The translations under genes and the position numbers were made by a program. From Austropuccinia psidii (Eukaryota; Basidiomycota; Pucciniomycetes; Pucciniales; Sphaerophragmiaceae), in contig JALGQZ010000004.1 in the NCBI GenBank assembly GCA_023105745.1, positions 12,178,451 to 12,242,450 of the forward strand: a stretch of DNA of 64,000 nucleotides, read 5' to 3'. The notes below the pieces were generated by a model. It saw only the letters and a program-made list of their open reading frames with translations, was not told where the DNA came from and did not search any database. Shown here piece after piece: positions 12,123-23,240 of the stretch; positions within the stretch are counted from its first letter, which is position 1, and each line of letters starts with the position of its first letter.

Positions 12123-12618
12123 TGTTAAATTTTTAGGCAAAAATAAACTAAAAGATTCATTTCAATTCATCACTTCTTTTTATAGTATCATAAAAAGGAA
12201 ACATATGTTATACCTAAAAGACAAGCCTATAATATAAATTTACGACAACAATGACAATTTATTTTTATAATTAGGATGAATCGCTAAAAGAACAAAGTCA
12301 TCGTGAGTAAAAATTTTAATGTGTGTATGGGAGGATTGATCTTACCGTTCACACAACAGCGTATAGAAAAGATAAAGAATGATATTTTTGTATTTGTATT
12401 TTATTATTAATGATTTTTTATTTTTGGTATTAACATTTTTTATGAAGACGAAAAGATTGATAATATATATATAAAAACGAGATGAGTTTTCGATGGTTGA
12501 GGAAAGAGACTTGATTCTCAGTGACTGAGGAATTACATAAGCGTGCTGAGGACTCTGGATGAAATTAATATTGGTGTTAGGGTTTGAATAATGAGTTTCA
12601 ACACTGAGAATTTTTACA
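12123..12618 (-). repeat. Copia 5' LTR (496 bp)
   Basis: Same length and, by eye, same sequence as 7599-8094. This is the promoter-proximal LTR for the minus-strand element. Its outer edge (12618) lies 240 bp from the P450 stop codon; right target duplication CATAA at 12619-12623. Confidence 0.95.
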
Positions 12619-12858
12619 CATAATGCCTGGCCAAGCTTCGGATGTTCAATATTCATAGTTTCACGATACAGGGTTGAAGTAATTCTTTCAAAAAACAGAA
12701 TAAGCAAAACCTATTTATAGAAATAAACCAGTCACTTGGTCTATGGGTTACAACCTCTCAAAGACAAAAATAGACCGAGATCGTCGCGGTTGATAGTTGA
12801 ATTTTCTTTTATAAGTGAACGCGCGAAACCATAGGTAATTAAGCCCAAAATATTGCTT

Positions 12859-15126
12859 TCATTCAATTTTAAAAGCGTCAGGCCCGTCGTCTTCAACAGC
12901 TTGCTCGATGACTTCCCTGACCCAATCACCTCTAGGTTTAATTTCAACTGGAAAAGGTAAAGGATGAGATGAAAATCCAGAGGAGAATGCGTTGAGATCT
13001 AATGGGTCAGTAGCAGTAATTGAGCAAGCCCATAAGATTCGCGTGAAGGCAATGAACAGTGATCTGGATGCAATAATAACAGTTTGGAATTAGTTCAAAG
13101 TACTTTTCAGGATGCCCTGAGACTCTTATTTAATTTTGGACGGTCAAATTCACTTTTCTGCTATGTGAATGCCGGGGCAAGCCCTTCTGCCGAATCCAAA
13201 ACTATGATGACCACGTTGACTCCATTGAGTTCCAATCAATTTGGTGTGATCTGGATTCAAAAATCGTTCGGGCTCGTATTTTTGCGGATCTACATAAGTT
13301 TCTTCATCGAGGTGTAAAGCCCAATGATTAGGTACGATAGTTGAACCTTTGGGGATATAATACCCTTCGTAAACATCATCTTCAGTGGTCATATGGGAAA
13401 GACCTTGAGTGGGTTAAAGATTTAATTAAAGATACGTTAACACGAGTAAGCGCTTGTCCGAGTTTGGTCAACTGAATTTTTGCAATAATTTACCGCCTGG
13501 AATAACCGAGCGCCACCTCAAAAGTTCTCTAGTTGTTGCCGCACAGTACAATAACGTGCTTTCGTCGGAAAAGTTTGGTAATCGCTTTCTTCCAACGATT
13601 CGGTCTAACTCTTCGTGTGCTTTGGCGATTTTTATTGGGTTTGCAGCGCAAGCAAAGATGAATGTTTCAATGGCAGCGGCAGTTGTGTCACTTCCAGCGC
13701 TAAACTGTTTTGAATAATGGGAGGCCAAATAGAAAGCAAAAGTATAATTTATTTATTGATCTAAAAGCACAAAAAAATTAATAATTTTAGACTGAGCTGG
13801 GTTAGCTGACCATGACGCCGGCAAGAAATATAGCTTGCTCATATGTGAGTTGATACTGTTTTTTTAATGGCTCGATCCTAGCCACAAAACAGTTGCCAAC
13901 GTATTCGGGGTTAATTTGAAATTTTTGAGCAGTTTCAAGATAAAGCCTTTCAAAAATTTCAAAAGTTTCTTGAAACAATTTTTTTGCTTCTTTTTTCCAC
14001 GGCGCCAAGATTGCAGGAAAGTAATTGAGAAGGGGAATTGATTCGACTAGATATTTTCCTGGAGTAGTCGTTTGAACCAATAAATCAGTACATTTTCTCA
14101 AGTCGGTAATTGCTGGGTCGCTGTTTGTTAAAGCACGGCGGTTGTAAACAATTTGAAGGACTATCGAACCAGCAAACCTATAGCCCAATCGAAAAATTCA
14201 AGAGTAAGATACAAATTCTCAATTTGAGATAGAGTTTTTTACATCAAACAAAATTAATTTTCCAGATTACCTTTGGGAATGTTGCCAATGCTGCTGAGGA
14301 CAATTTAAGAGGTCCAAACAGAGTTGAGCAGATTCTTGAGCTTGGATGGGTAAATAGGTAGCTGCAGCCTTGGGTTGAGTAAGTAGATGAAGTAATTTTC
14401 TCTCTCTGCGCCAAAGATCGTCATAGGGCATGAAAGTCATCCTTAAGCCTTTGGAAACGTGCTCAGAAGCCATGATGTGACGGGGTCGTGATGAATAAAT
14501 TGAGGACTTTTTTTCTAAAAGGTCGCATGCTACCTTGGGAGATCCAATGACCTGTTTGACGAAAAAAAAGGTAAAACAAAGGCTCAATCTAAGAGTCTAT
14601 GTTAAGACCAAATACCATAGACAAAGCAGATTTTTTATTCCAACAAAAGTAGAGATAATGATAAAATATAGAGACTTACAACCCAATTAGTTAGACCCAT
14701 TTCGAGACGATAGATTGGACCTAAATTTACGATTAAAGAATGAAAGATTGTGGGAATAACGTTCATGAGAAAGGTGAAAATTAATGAAAAGGAGATTTGA
14801 AGACATACCAAATTCTTTGTTCCATTGAGAAAATTGAACCCAAGGCCTTTTTTTAGAGACCTGAAATAAATTTCCAAAAATAGGTAAACCCACAGGCCCA
14901 GGAAGTTGAAGCTTCTTCCTGGCTGTCAAAAAACAGATTGATATGAGTATTTTTCTCAATAACAGGAAGTAAAGAAACTATTTGTAGAATGCATACCTGG
15001 ATGGTTTTTGTGATGGCGAGTGTTTAGAAAGATAATTGAAACTAACGTGATAAGACAGACTCCAAGGGTGATACAACTGGCACTTGGGCTTAAGTTTCCT
15101 AAGCTCGACGTCAAGGCAGTGGCCAT
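12859..15126 (-). CDS. Cytochrome P450 monooxygenase, complete eight-exon gene
   Basis: A haem-thiolate monooxygenase, likely ER-anchored and served by NADPH-P450 reductase. Exons (minus): 15126-14997, 14922-14809, 14720-14680, 14551-14271, 14177-13811, 13704-13494, 13403-13154, 13063-12859. All seven introns (74-128 bp) are GT...AG, and the exons total 1,599 nt, giving 532 residues without a stop. Features: membrane anchor at about residues 15-34; proline hinge LPGPVGLP (50-57); C-helix W142-x3-R146; I-helix AGSDTT (314-319); K-helix ExxR (E371-R374); PERF (426-429); haem loop FGFGRRACPG with Cys457. The start is the first ATG after an upstream in-frame TAG. The subfamily and substrate cannot be told by eye; the style is that of fungal CYP64/CYP620-like secondary-metabolism or detoxification enzymes. 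A Copia element lies 240 bp downstream and a CACTA element 355 bp upstream, yet the coding exons are clean. Confidence 0.92.
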
Positions 15127-15477
15127 CTTGAACGACCCAGTAAGAGGAGGTGATGTACTCTGGTCGGGGAATAGTGGCTGAAGAGCATTTCCGTTAATTT
15201 CAAGCAGTTTCTATCCCATGAACCGCAGCTTTCCGAAGCTGGACGAGCAGTCTGACCATGAGACAGTGTATCTGAGGATGAGAAAGCTTGACCGGAAGAG
15301 TTTTCGAGCCATATGCGTGTGAAGCGGTGTGATGAGATGGTTCTTGATCCCTGTGACGATGATTTGGCTTGAGTTCTTTGAGTTCTTTGATGTCCCAGGC
15401 TATTCCAGAAGAGCTCATTCCAAGATGAGACTGCTTCCTGAGAGGATGATGGACAAATTGAAGTTGGGTTGGCTGTC
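15127..15477 (-). promoter_or_regulatory. P450 upstream region, cut by the CACTA insertion
   Basis: About 350 bp between the P450 start and the CACTA left end, noticeably richer in G+C than most of the window. Before insertion it joined 22047 onward. No TATA box or named site is clear. The minus-strand open frame that crosses 15480 runs into the transposon end and is not a gene. A lost coding exon is possible because of the base composition, but I recognise nothing in it. Confidence 0.5.
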
Positions 15478-15480
15478 TTG

Positions 15481-15526
15481 CACCCCCGGGAAACAGGCGA
15501 CGTACGCAGTCATACGTCACCTTGAC
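15481..15526 (+). repeat. CACTA left terminal inverted repeat
   Basis: 46 bp matching the reverse complement of 21997-22043 with a handful of mismatches and one indel. Core shared words are CACCCCCGG, AAACA, GACGTACGCAGTC and TACGTCACCT. GTAC/ACGT palindromes recur and may be transposase contact sites. Confidence 0.9.
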
Positions 15527-15823
15527 ACATGCATGTGTCTTCGTCGCGGGTGGTGGCAAGTGCTGCGGCGTGTGGTCTGACTGTAAAGCCCGACAACTAG
15601 GGTATACAATTGTATTGTATATACCTTATAAGTCGCTAAATTAAATCGATGAATGCTCTTTCTTAAATTTCAATTTTTCTCTTTTTAACACCAATCTCTA
15701 ATTATTTTTTGTTTACTGTTGAGATCAAAGGTATTATTTAGTTTTTATTATTCATTTAAACTGAATAAAACCAACTTTTTTTTTCTTTTTTTTTGAACTT
15801 TATAGATTGGATACATCAACATA
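15527..15823. other. Left subterminal region and transposase leader
   Basis: Non-coding. The first ~60 bp are GC-rich (cgtcgcgggtggtggc, gctgcggcgtgtgg), unlike the AT-rich rest. It then becomes T-rich up to the transposase ATG. It probably holds the transposase promoter and transposase-binding subterminal sites (inference). Confidence 0.5.
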
Positions 15824-18733
15824 ATGGAGTTTTGCACTTGCCCAAGCTGCAAGAACTACCAAGTCACTACTTCTGATGGGACTATTCGCAATGGTCTTTA
15901 TGTCGATCGTAGTACACGAATAAGGCATTGGAAAAAGGTGGCACAGAAAGAAGCATCTTTTATAACTCCTGGTATTTCTAAATTTTCACTCAGCAAGGAA
16001 GAACAAATCTCGACGCATCTCTCCTCAAATGATGAAGACATACACAGTGATCCAGATGAAATTGCACCCAGTAGTAATTTCAATATTAACTCAAAGATAC
16101 TCAGTTGGTTTTGTTATTTTCTCCCTTCTTTTTATTTTGAAACCTCACTGATATTGGACTTTTTTTTTCAGATTTGATCTTATATTTTACAACGTGGCTA
16201 TATCTCACATGTGGACTTAGCAGGGAAAACTGCCGAAGAGCAAGAGATATCATTGTCTACATGATTGAGCTTGTCTCCCAAGAAAAACAACCCAACAAAA
16301 ATCAGCTATCTACCATCCCTCGTGATATCCGTACGATTTCCAAATGTTTGAAGCTGAAATTCTCATTTGAACGACGATATGTTTGTTGCCCACGGTGTTA
16401 TTCTCTTTATGATATTGAAGTTGCACCAGAAGAATGCACCTACAAGCCTACTTTATCAAGCAATCAGTGTTATGAAGAGCTCTTCAAACCTCACAAGATG
16501 CATCCCTTTCCTCGAATCCAATTTGTAAAAGACATTTCCCCCGACGCCGTCTACCTCGAAAGTATGGTCAAATTCAATTACATGGCCAAAGTCGGCTTCG
16601 TAACCCAAAGGCAACTTTCATTTTGCAATCAATTCTTTCTTGGGTTACTTGGTTACTTAATGTTCCAGGTGTTGAAGAGCGAATTGAAGAATGGGAACAC
16701 CGCTTATCATGTTGTCAAGGTACAGTTTTTTTTGATGTCGCACAAGCTAATATCTGGAAAGAAATATTTCCACAAACCTCCTCGCCTCACCACCTTCAAT
16801 TAGGTTTTGGGCTTTTTGTTGACTGGTTCAATCCCAGAGGAAATAAGATTTCAGGACAACAAACATCAATGGGCATATTGGTTCTCTATTGCCTTAATCT
16901 TCAACCCCGAGAACGATTTCAACCAAAATACACCTGTTTGGCTGGTGTGATACCCTCACCAAACCAGCCCGATATGATTACAATCAACAATATCCTGAAG
17001 CCTTTAGTCGATGAATTAATGGAGTTAAATCGGGAAATTGTGATCAAGACACCTAACTATCCACATGGTCGTAGGGTAATTATCAGATTAGTAGGCTTAA
17101 TTGGCGATATTATTGCTACTCACAAAGTCGGGGGATTCATGTCACATTCGGCTAAGCACTTTTGCTCTTGGTGTGAAGTTGAGGAAAATGAAAGGGTTGA
17201 ACTAATGCTTGGAAAGGCTCGTAAAAAAAGAGAAGTTTTGGGTGCATCTCATCGATGGAAGGACGCAAGGACGGTAAAATTACAGCAGAAGTTTGCCAAG
17301 GAGAATGGAATACGTTGGTCGGAACTCAATCGTTTACCTTATTGGGACCCAGTCTCAAATATATTGTTAGGCATAGTTCATAACTGGTATGAAGGGGTTT
17401 TACAACATCACCTTTGTTATTGATGGGGCTTCGATCAGCGATTTATACAACAAATTTGCTCATCGGAGGCATCTTCTTTGGGATCAGATGAAGAAATGGT
17501 AGATAACTTTGCATCAGAAAATGAAGATGAGTTGCAACTTAGAGGTTTCCTTTCCGAAGAAATAATAGAGAAGATTAGGAGTAGACTCAATGAAGTAATT
17601 GTGCCTAAAGGGGTTAGTCGTATACCATCAAAAATAGGTACAGCTCAAACTGGAAAGCTAAAGGCAAATGAATGGTCAGTTTTATTCAGCATTTATCTCC
17701 CATTAATTGTATTGGATCTTCTATGGGATCTGGGGCCGAGTAATCACCTTCTTCTGGTCAATTTCAGTGCACTGATTAAGTGCACTGAAATTGTTGGAGC
17801 ACGCTCAATAACTCAACAAGATGCTAATTTGTTTGAAGAAGCATTCACAACGTATCAGAATTCTTCAAAGAATTTATTTCCTAATATTCGCGTTGTACCC
17901 AATCACCACTATTCCATGCACATTCCTGAACAGCTAATGAGATGGGGTCCTATGAATGGTATCTCTGAATATGGTGGAGAAAGACTGATCGGTTTACTCC
18001 AGAAAATCAAAACAAACTCACTATCAGGTATGTAAATTGATTCTTTGTAAATTTTGTTTATATACGCTCTAATTATCCATCATATTTCAAAGGGGCTGTT
18101 GAAGAGACAATAATGCAAAAATTTGGACAATTACAGAGGCTTCAGCAAATCGAACCTGATATAGGGGTCGTCTTATCCAAAAAATCAAAATCCTCAATTA
18201 ATAAAATGTTACTAGATGATTATTCTTATTTAAATTTATTCAATCATCTAAAAAAGGTAATCCCTCAGCTCCGCCAATATTCTGAACTACCTCATCCACG
18301 CAACTCCATTGTCCTGAGGAAATCAGTATTTGAACTCAATTATGTGACCTGGCGGTTTGGACTGAAGGTTTCCAAGCGTTCTCCCAACAATCTAATCTAT
18401 TTAACAAAAGGAAAAGGCAAGGTTGAATTTGGGGAGGTAGTGCACATTCTTGATTTAGGAGATGATCAAATTCAAAAAGGGCCTCTTTTAATGGTTGGGT
18501 GGCTTGAAGCTGTTACAGAGCGAGAGGAAACATTTGAAGGTGTTGACACGTTTTTGGATTCCTGGAGCGTGAAGCAATTGTCAAGCAGGGGTAAGTATGG
18601 TTATGTTTCACTATCAGAGATCTCCGGACTGGGGGCATATTTAAAAATGCCGGCTTGGACTTTGGGATACAAAAATCCCTCAACTATGGCCCACCCAATT
18701 AACAAACTTGTTGGTTTGGAGCATTTTGATTAA
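15824..18733 (+). pseudogene. Tnp2-like CACTA transposase, two lesions
   Basis: Exons 15824-16103, 16172-18027 and 18093-18733, separated by GT...AG introns of 68 and 65 bp. Exon length is one base short of a multiple of three, consistent with a single-base deletion near 16612-16622, where the frame shifts from ...KVGFVTQRQ to QSILSWVTWLL. A second lesion is TGA at 17421-17423, with the frame open on both sides. Uninterrupted, it would be about 925 residues. Landmarks: N-terminal Cys pair (CTCPSC), CCPRC, then GLFVDWFNPRG, comparable to the DGFNPFG motif of plant TNP2; a PKYTCLAGVIPSPNQPD segment; LVGLIGD..ATHK; and FCSWCEV. I assign it to the Transposase_21/Tnp2 group by these motifs. It lies in a CACTA element with matching ends, which supports the call. 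Confidence 0.8.
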
Positions 18734-19269
18734 TCATATCGGTTTCTTAATTTGTAATACAAGGAAGGAATTTTTGCCGTAAGTATTTCGGACACCTTTA
18801 TACAGAAAACATCTTATGTAATCCAATTATCTCCCTAATCCGACAGTGTTTTACTTCAGTCATGACTCTTTTTTTTTCTTTTTTTTTTGAATCTCATTTG
18901 CAATATCAATCAAGGCCACAAAACCACCAGAGAACAAGCCAACACAAAAAAATAATGAAAACCAATTCCGATTTGATTAATCTGTAAAATATCCTTCAAA
19001 ATCTATCTACATGTATATATATTATCCCACTATCAATCGATTCTAAGCCAATCCTCAAAAGAAAAAGAAAATAATACATAAACAAGTATAAAAAAACCAA
19101 ACAATTACCAATCACTTATAAAAGATATTCAGGTAAAAGTTTTGTTTTCAAACAAAGAATCAATCCAAGAAATCTCCATTTTATTCTAAGAATATTGATC
19201 AAACATAACCTCACAACCAAAGGACTATTCATTCGGTTATTAACAAAAACCATCTACCATTAAAGCTAA
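18734..19269. other. Spacer between the two convergent CACTA genes
   Basis: About 535 bp, AT-rich, no open frame of note. It must contain the 3' UTRs of both convergent genes; no repeat or inverted copy was seen. Confidence 0.7.
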
Positions 19270-21135
19270 TCAGGACCATTCATTTGGAAGTGTAAAAAAC
19301 GTATTATGAGATTGCACTGTTACATCATCATCACCAACATATTCCATCTCGGTATCTAGATCTTCCAAATGAGATAATTCACCTTGATCATTATTGGCTT
19401 GATTAATTGAATTCGCTTCATCGATAGTTTCTTCATTCAAATACTCAAGGTCTTCACTGTCGTTGGCAATGGAATCATCAACATTGTCATCATTTACCAT
19501 CTCGTGTGAAATATCGTAAGCCTCGATCACCTCTTCCCAATATTTTTGAGTGAATCGTTTATCACTGAGTCTTTCATCTGGATGCTGATTTCCTAGAAGT
19601 GATTTGGAAGCGTCAGGCAAAAATGCTACATTGTATGAATCAGCAAATGATCGTTTTTGGCCTGCTGTACGGTTGTTGTACCAGTCTGGATCGTAAAAAT
19701 CAATAGGAAGGCCTTTAGGTGCGTATTTACTTATTGAAGCCATTCCATCGGCTGGCATATGACGTTGACGTCTTTGATTTCCTTTTCGTTCAGCGTTTTG
19801 AGCCTTTTCAATTTCCTCATCAATCCTTCTCATGAACTGGTTTGCCTTTTCTGATCTGCATTCCACCTTTTTTATCATGTACTTGTTAGAATTTGCGTCT
19901 AATTCATCGTCGCTGTGTGCATCAGGATTGGCTAAAACCTTTAGGTATCGTTGTGGAAATTCATGGACAACTGCAAATCTATATCGAACATTCTTGAGCT
20001 GAATAAAAATATTCAAGTTAGCTAAACAAGCTGTACCTGATTACTAAAATTTAAACTAACCTTTAATCTACCTCTCAAAATCGCTCTTCTTTCTTCATCC
20101 TTAGCATACTTACCACTCTCTTTTGCTTCTTTCTTATATCTTTGAGCCATATACCAATGTACGTAGTGATTGTAAACTTTGGTAAGTAGTTGAAGATCTT
20201 GAAGATAGGTGAAATTGACATTCATAAATTCATATGCTCCTCCAATGGAGATCTGCCGGAATGTTTGAATTGCACTAATCCTACAGGCTTCGTTGTATAA
20301 GGTATCGCTTGCATCCTTGAGATCAGGAGCCCATCGGCGGATCCCAAGCTTGGCCAACAACAAAATTATGAACTTGATTGAAAAATCGCTCATGTGTATA
20401 ATTGAAGTTCCGAATTTCTTCTTTCCTGGTTTCATGTTTCTTAATGTAAGGATTTCTTCCAATGGCACTAATGGTGGTATATTTGTGTTTTCGGAATGTG
20501 CAGTGATTTCTTTTAAGAATGAAAAGCGACAATTAAATTCCTTCAACATAGAATAGTCAGGTGATATTGGGATCGGATGTTGATATATAAGGCCCCAAAG
20601 CATTTTAATGTGTTCGTAGAATGCTTTCTATTATTAAAAAAACATGTGAGTGAGCAAATTTATCAATCAATTCAGTTTGATTAAAATAATTTATTACCTT
20701 TGTAGGCTGAAATCCTTCAGGGATTTCAATATTTAACAGTTGATGTTGATTTCGCTTCCGTGGTAAAGGTGGGTTAGGAAATTGTTTGCCAACTGTTTGT
20801 TTGACCATTTGAGGTATCTTACTTTTCTCATTTGAAGTGTTGCGTAAAGTATTTTGAGAGGATGTATTTTGTAGTTTGGGTTGGCCAACAGAAATGCTTG
20901 AGTGTTGATGTTGTTTTCCTTTTGAATTTTCTGATCGTGTTCCTTTAGAGGTACCAGCCTCTTGTATATTGAACTTGGATAGCAATGATTCCAGGGCATG
21001 CTCACGACTTTGGAGTTTGGCTTCCAGTTGTTGAATTTTTTGAGTTTGTTGTTTGACTATCTGCTTTATACTAGTCTCACTTGATGATTTGTTTGCTTGT
21101 GGGAAATCGCTCTGATGGTAATTATTGAAATTCAT
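19270..21135 (-). CDS. CACTA accessory protein, intact three-exon gene
   Basis: Exons (minus) 21135-20698, 20627-20061 and 19998-19270, with GT...AG introns of 70 and 62 bp. All junctions are in phase and the product is 577 residues with no stop. Visible parts: a Gln/Ser-rich N-terminus with a probable coiled coil (about residues 25-55, KQIVKQQTQKIQQLEAKLQS), a basic stretch (LPRKRNQH), a middle domain rich in aromatic residues (FMNVNFTYLQDLQLLTKVYNH), a basic region (RRQRHM), and a highly acidic tail rich in Asp/Glu/Asn. No catalytic motif is recognised. By position it is the second gene of the element, comparable in place to TNPA of plant En/Spm, which binds subterminal repeats; that role is inference. 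I recall similar proteins beside Tnp2-like genes in rusts, unverified. Confidence 0.75.
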
Positions 21136-21996
21136 AGGTGATCTTGATATATAGAATTATTGATCTTGGTGAAGCTTGGAAGTTTATAACGTCCGTAGTA
21201 TTTGATTTTCCAAAGAATAAGTGATATACGAATTGAACAAAATAATATATGTAGCAGAAAAAAGAATATAGGTATGATAGAGGAGTAGGAGAAAGAGTTA
21301 AAAATGAGTAAGCTAATGTAAGAAAGATGCACAAGAAGAAAATCCGAATCAATGAAGGCATTGATTTAAAAAGATGAGCGAAAGTAAGTTTTTTGGAATC
21401 AAAGAATCCAATAAATCTATTTATAAAGAAAAAATTGAGGAAACAAAAGAAAGTATAAAAAGATCCTTTCATCATTGCTCCAGTACGATGGCAGAGCACA
21501 ATTGATTAATCTAATAATATTTTCCTATGTTCTATTCTGTTTTACTTATTTGTGATTTTTTTCAACTAACAGTATGTTATATTCATAGTTTTTTCATTAA
21601 TTCAAAGAAACCAAATAAAACCAATTTACACAAAGGATCTAACAATAAAAGTATTTTTGAGTAATTTCAGTTCAAATTGTTTTTACTTTGTGATTTAATT
21701 CAAACCATTTTCCGTTTGTTATATTATTCAATCTGCAATCATTTTACTTTGATTAGGTAGTGCACTATCTTTCTTTGATAATGGTTATGTAACTACTTAA
21801 TTTAAGAACAAGGGATACCAACTCTTATCTTAACTCAAAGTACTGTACAATTAGCAAATACAGTTTTTACCTGTAAAAACAATGAGCTGTGCTTGCAAAA
21901 GAAACAGTGTTCAACCAAATGCGCCATTACCTTGCTCAATCAAGTTGTAAACTGGCAAGTGGTCCACACAATGTATACATCGAGCTGACTGTATAC
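21136..21996. other. Right subterminal region and accessory-gene leader
   Basis: Non-coding, AT-rich near the gene, with a GC-richer last ~100 bp. The sequence 'gactgtatacgtcgaggtgacgtagg' near 21980-22010 repeats TACGTC/GACGTA words that also occur in the terminal repeats. Open frames at 21122-21499 are low-complexity and not supported. Confidence 0.5.
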
Positions 21997-22043
21997 GTCG
22001 AGGTGACGTAGGACTGCGTACGTCAGCATGTTTGCCGGGGGTG
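21997..22043 (-). repeat. CACTA right terminal inverted repeat
   Basis: Reverse complement of the left end with one extra base, ending GGGGGTG, followed by TTG (22044-22046), the target duplication. Confidence 0.9.
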
Positions 22044-22046
22044 TTG

Positions 22047-22330
22047 GATGAGAGTGGGTGCTGGGCATAGCTTGGGAAAGTTTCCCAGTAACTGGCAGCC
22101 ATGGCCAGAGGGGAAGGGTGTTGTTGGTTCGACTCCTACTGAGGTATGCCATTGGGGGGCTCAATGTAGCGCTGAAATGCCCCTGGGATCACCAAATCCG
22201 CATAGCTGATTTCAAAATCAGGCAAAGCGGTTATCGAGGCTGGCCAGTAAGTCTCAGTGTAATCAAATGGGAAAAAACTTTGGAATGTGACTGGACCCTG
22301 GAATGTTTTGCTTGCTAACATATGCCTTCA
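22047..22330. other. GC-richer flank formerly adjacent to the P450 promoter
   Basis: On the minus strand a 61-codon frame (22321-22136) reads as protein-like (PFDYTETYWPASITALPDFE) and ends at TAG. It may be a fragment of an old gene or unidentified repeat. Too short to name; base composition differs from the AT-rich sequence to the right. Confidence 0.3.
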
Positions 22331-22559
22331 ATATATCAAAATAATTCTTCATTCTGATAAGAAAACTATGATTGATTTGAATACCTAGCATTGGAAGTCT
22401 CTTCTTTGATAAGAGCACCAACTCAGTTTAAACAAGGCAAGTGCCTACTTCATAAGATCACTCAAAGAGAAAAATGGCTTGCAAATTTTTGGTGTTGAGA
22501 AAACATCATCATATTGAAACATGGGAAATGAAATAAAAACAAACTATATGGAGAGGAGA

Positions 22560-23240
22560 CTTTTTTGGGGGGGTTTAACTATTGAAACCAAGTGAAAGTC
22601 CCATGAAATGGCCAAATGTGTGCCTTAAAATGGATTTTGGGGTTTTGAATATCTTTCAAATGTAGCATTATCTTGACAGAAATCTATGCAAAACTTATCT
22701 TAGGGGGTTTAATATTGACAATGAATAAAAAAAACCAAATAATATCAAAAAAAAGTTATTTAAGACCCTAAGACATTCCCTAGCTTTAGGGGCATGTTTC
22801 TCAAGTTCTTGAAATAAGCCTCTGGACTCTTGGGAGGCCTCTTTTAGGGAAATTCAGTTTGAGAAAATCAGTAAAAACCCCTAGAAGCAGCCAGATTTGT
22901 GCTATGAAATGGGTTTTTGGAGTCTGAAAAGCTTTGAGATACAGAGAAAGTATGACAGTATTTCATGGAATATTTATTCCAACAAATGGAACATTTTTCC
23001 TGGGGTGTACTATGGCTGATTGAGTAGAAACCCAAAAAAAAGTATCCAATATAGCTTTTATGGATGCTGGGACATCCTGATAGTGTATTCTCCCACCAGT
23101 TCAGGGGTTTGTTTTGTCCAGCGGCTGCAAGCAATCTATGGACCTGTGGGAGACCTTACTTGAGGGGTTTGACCATGGAAAACAAAGTGAAAATCTTGTG
23201 AAATGGCCAAACTTGGCCTACATAGTAGGTTTTGTGTAAG
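22560..23240 (+). repeat. Diverged ~300 bp tandem repeat, about 2.2 units
   Basis: Units start near 22565, 22860 and 23165. Shared landmarks are 'gtgaaa.tc..gtgaaatggccaaa' / 'gtgctatgaaatggg', 'gggttttgaatatcttt' / 'ggagtctgaaaagcttt', 'aacccaaaaaaaagta', 'taagacattccc' / 'gggacatcctg', and 'ctctggactcttgggaggcct' / 'ctatggacctgtgggagacct'. No coding frame. Confidence 0.6.

Larger units (their letters stand above)
7599..12618 (-). mobile_element. Ty1/Copia LTR retrotransposon, near-intact and very recent
   Basis: A complete 5,020 bp element: LTR (12123-12618), primer site, gag-pol reading frame, polypurine tract, LTR (7599-8094), flanked by the 5-bp duplication CATAA (7594-7598 and 12619-12623). 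Reading both 496 bp LTRs base by base I found no difference, so insertion was recent. Domain order PR-IN-RT-RNaseH is that of Ty1/Copia. One in-frame TGA interrupts the polyprotein. The element sits about 240 bp past the stop codon of the P450 gene and is transcribed in the same direction as it. Confidence 0.95.
15481..22043. mobile_element. CACTA/EnSpm-type DNA transposon (6.56 kb)
   Basis: Ends are CACCCCCGG ... CCGGGGGTG with imperfect 46-47 bp terminal inverted repeats, flanked by the 3-bp duplication TTG (15478-15480 and 22044-22046). A CAC start and a 3-bp duplication are the accepted hallmarks of CACTA elements. Inside are two convergent genes: a Tnp2-like transposase (plus) and a second protein (minus). 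The transposase has one frameshift and one stop, so this copy is probably non-autonomous, while its ends and second gene are preserved. Confidence 0.93.

Noticed and set aside
15200..15580. Open frames on both strands upstream of the P450
   Set aside because: They cross the CACTA boundary at 15480/15481, so they are composite artefacts.
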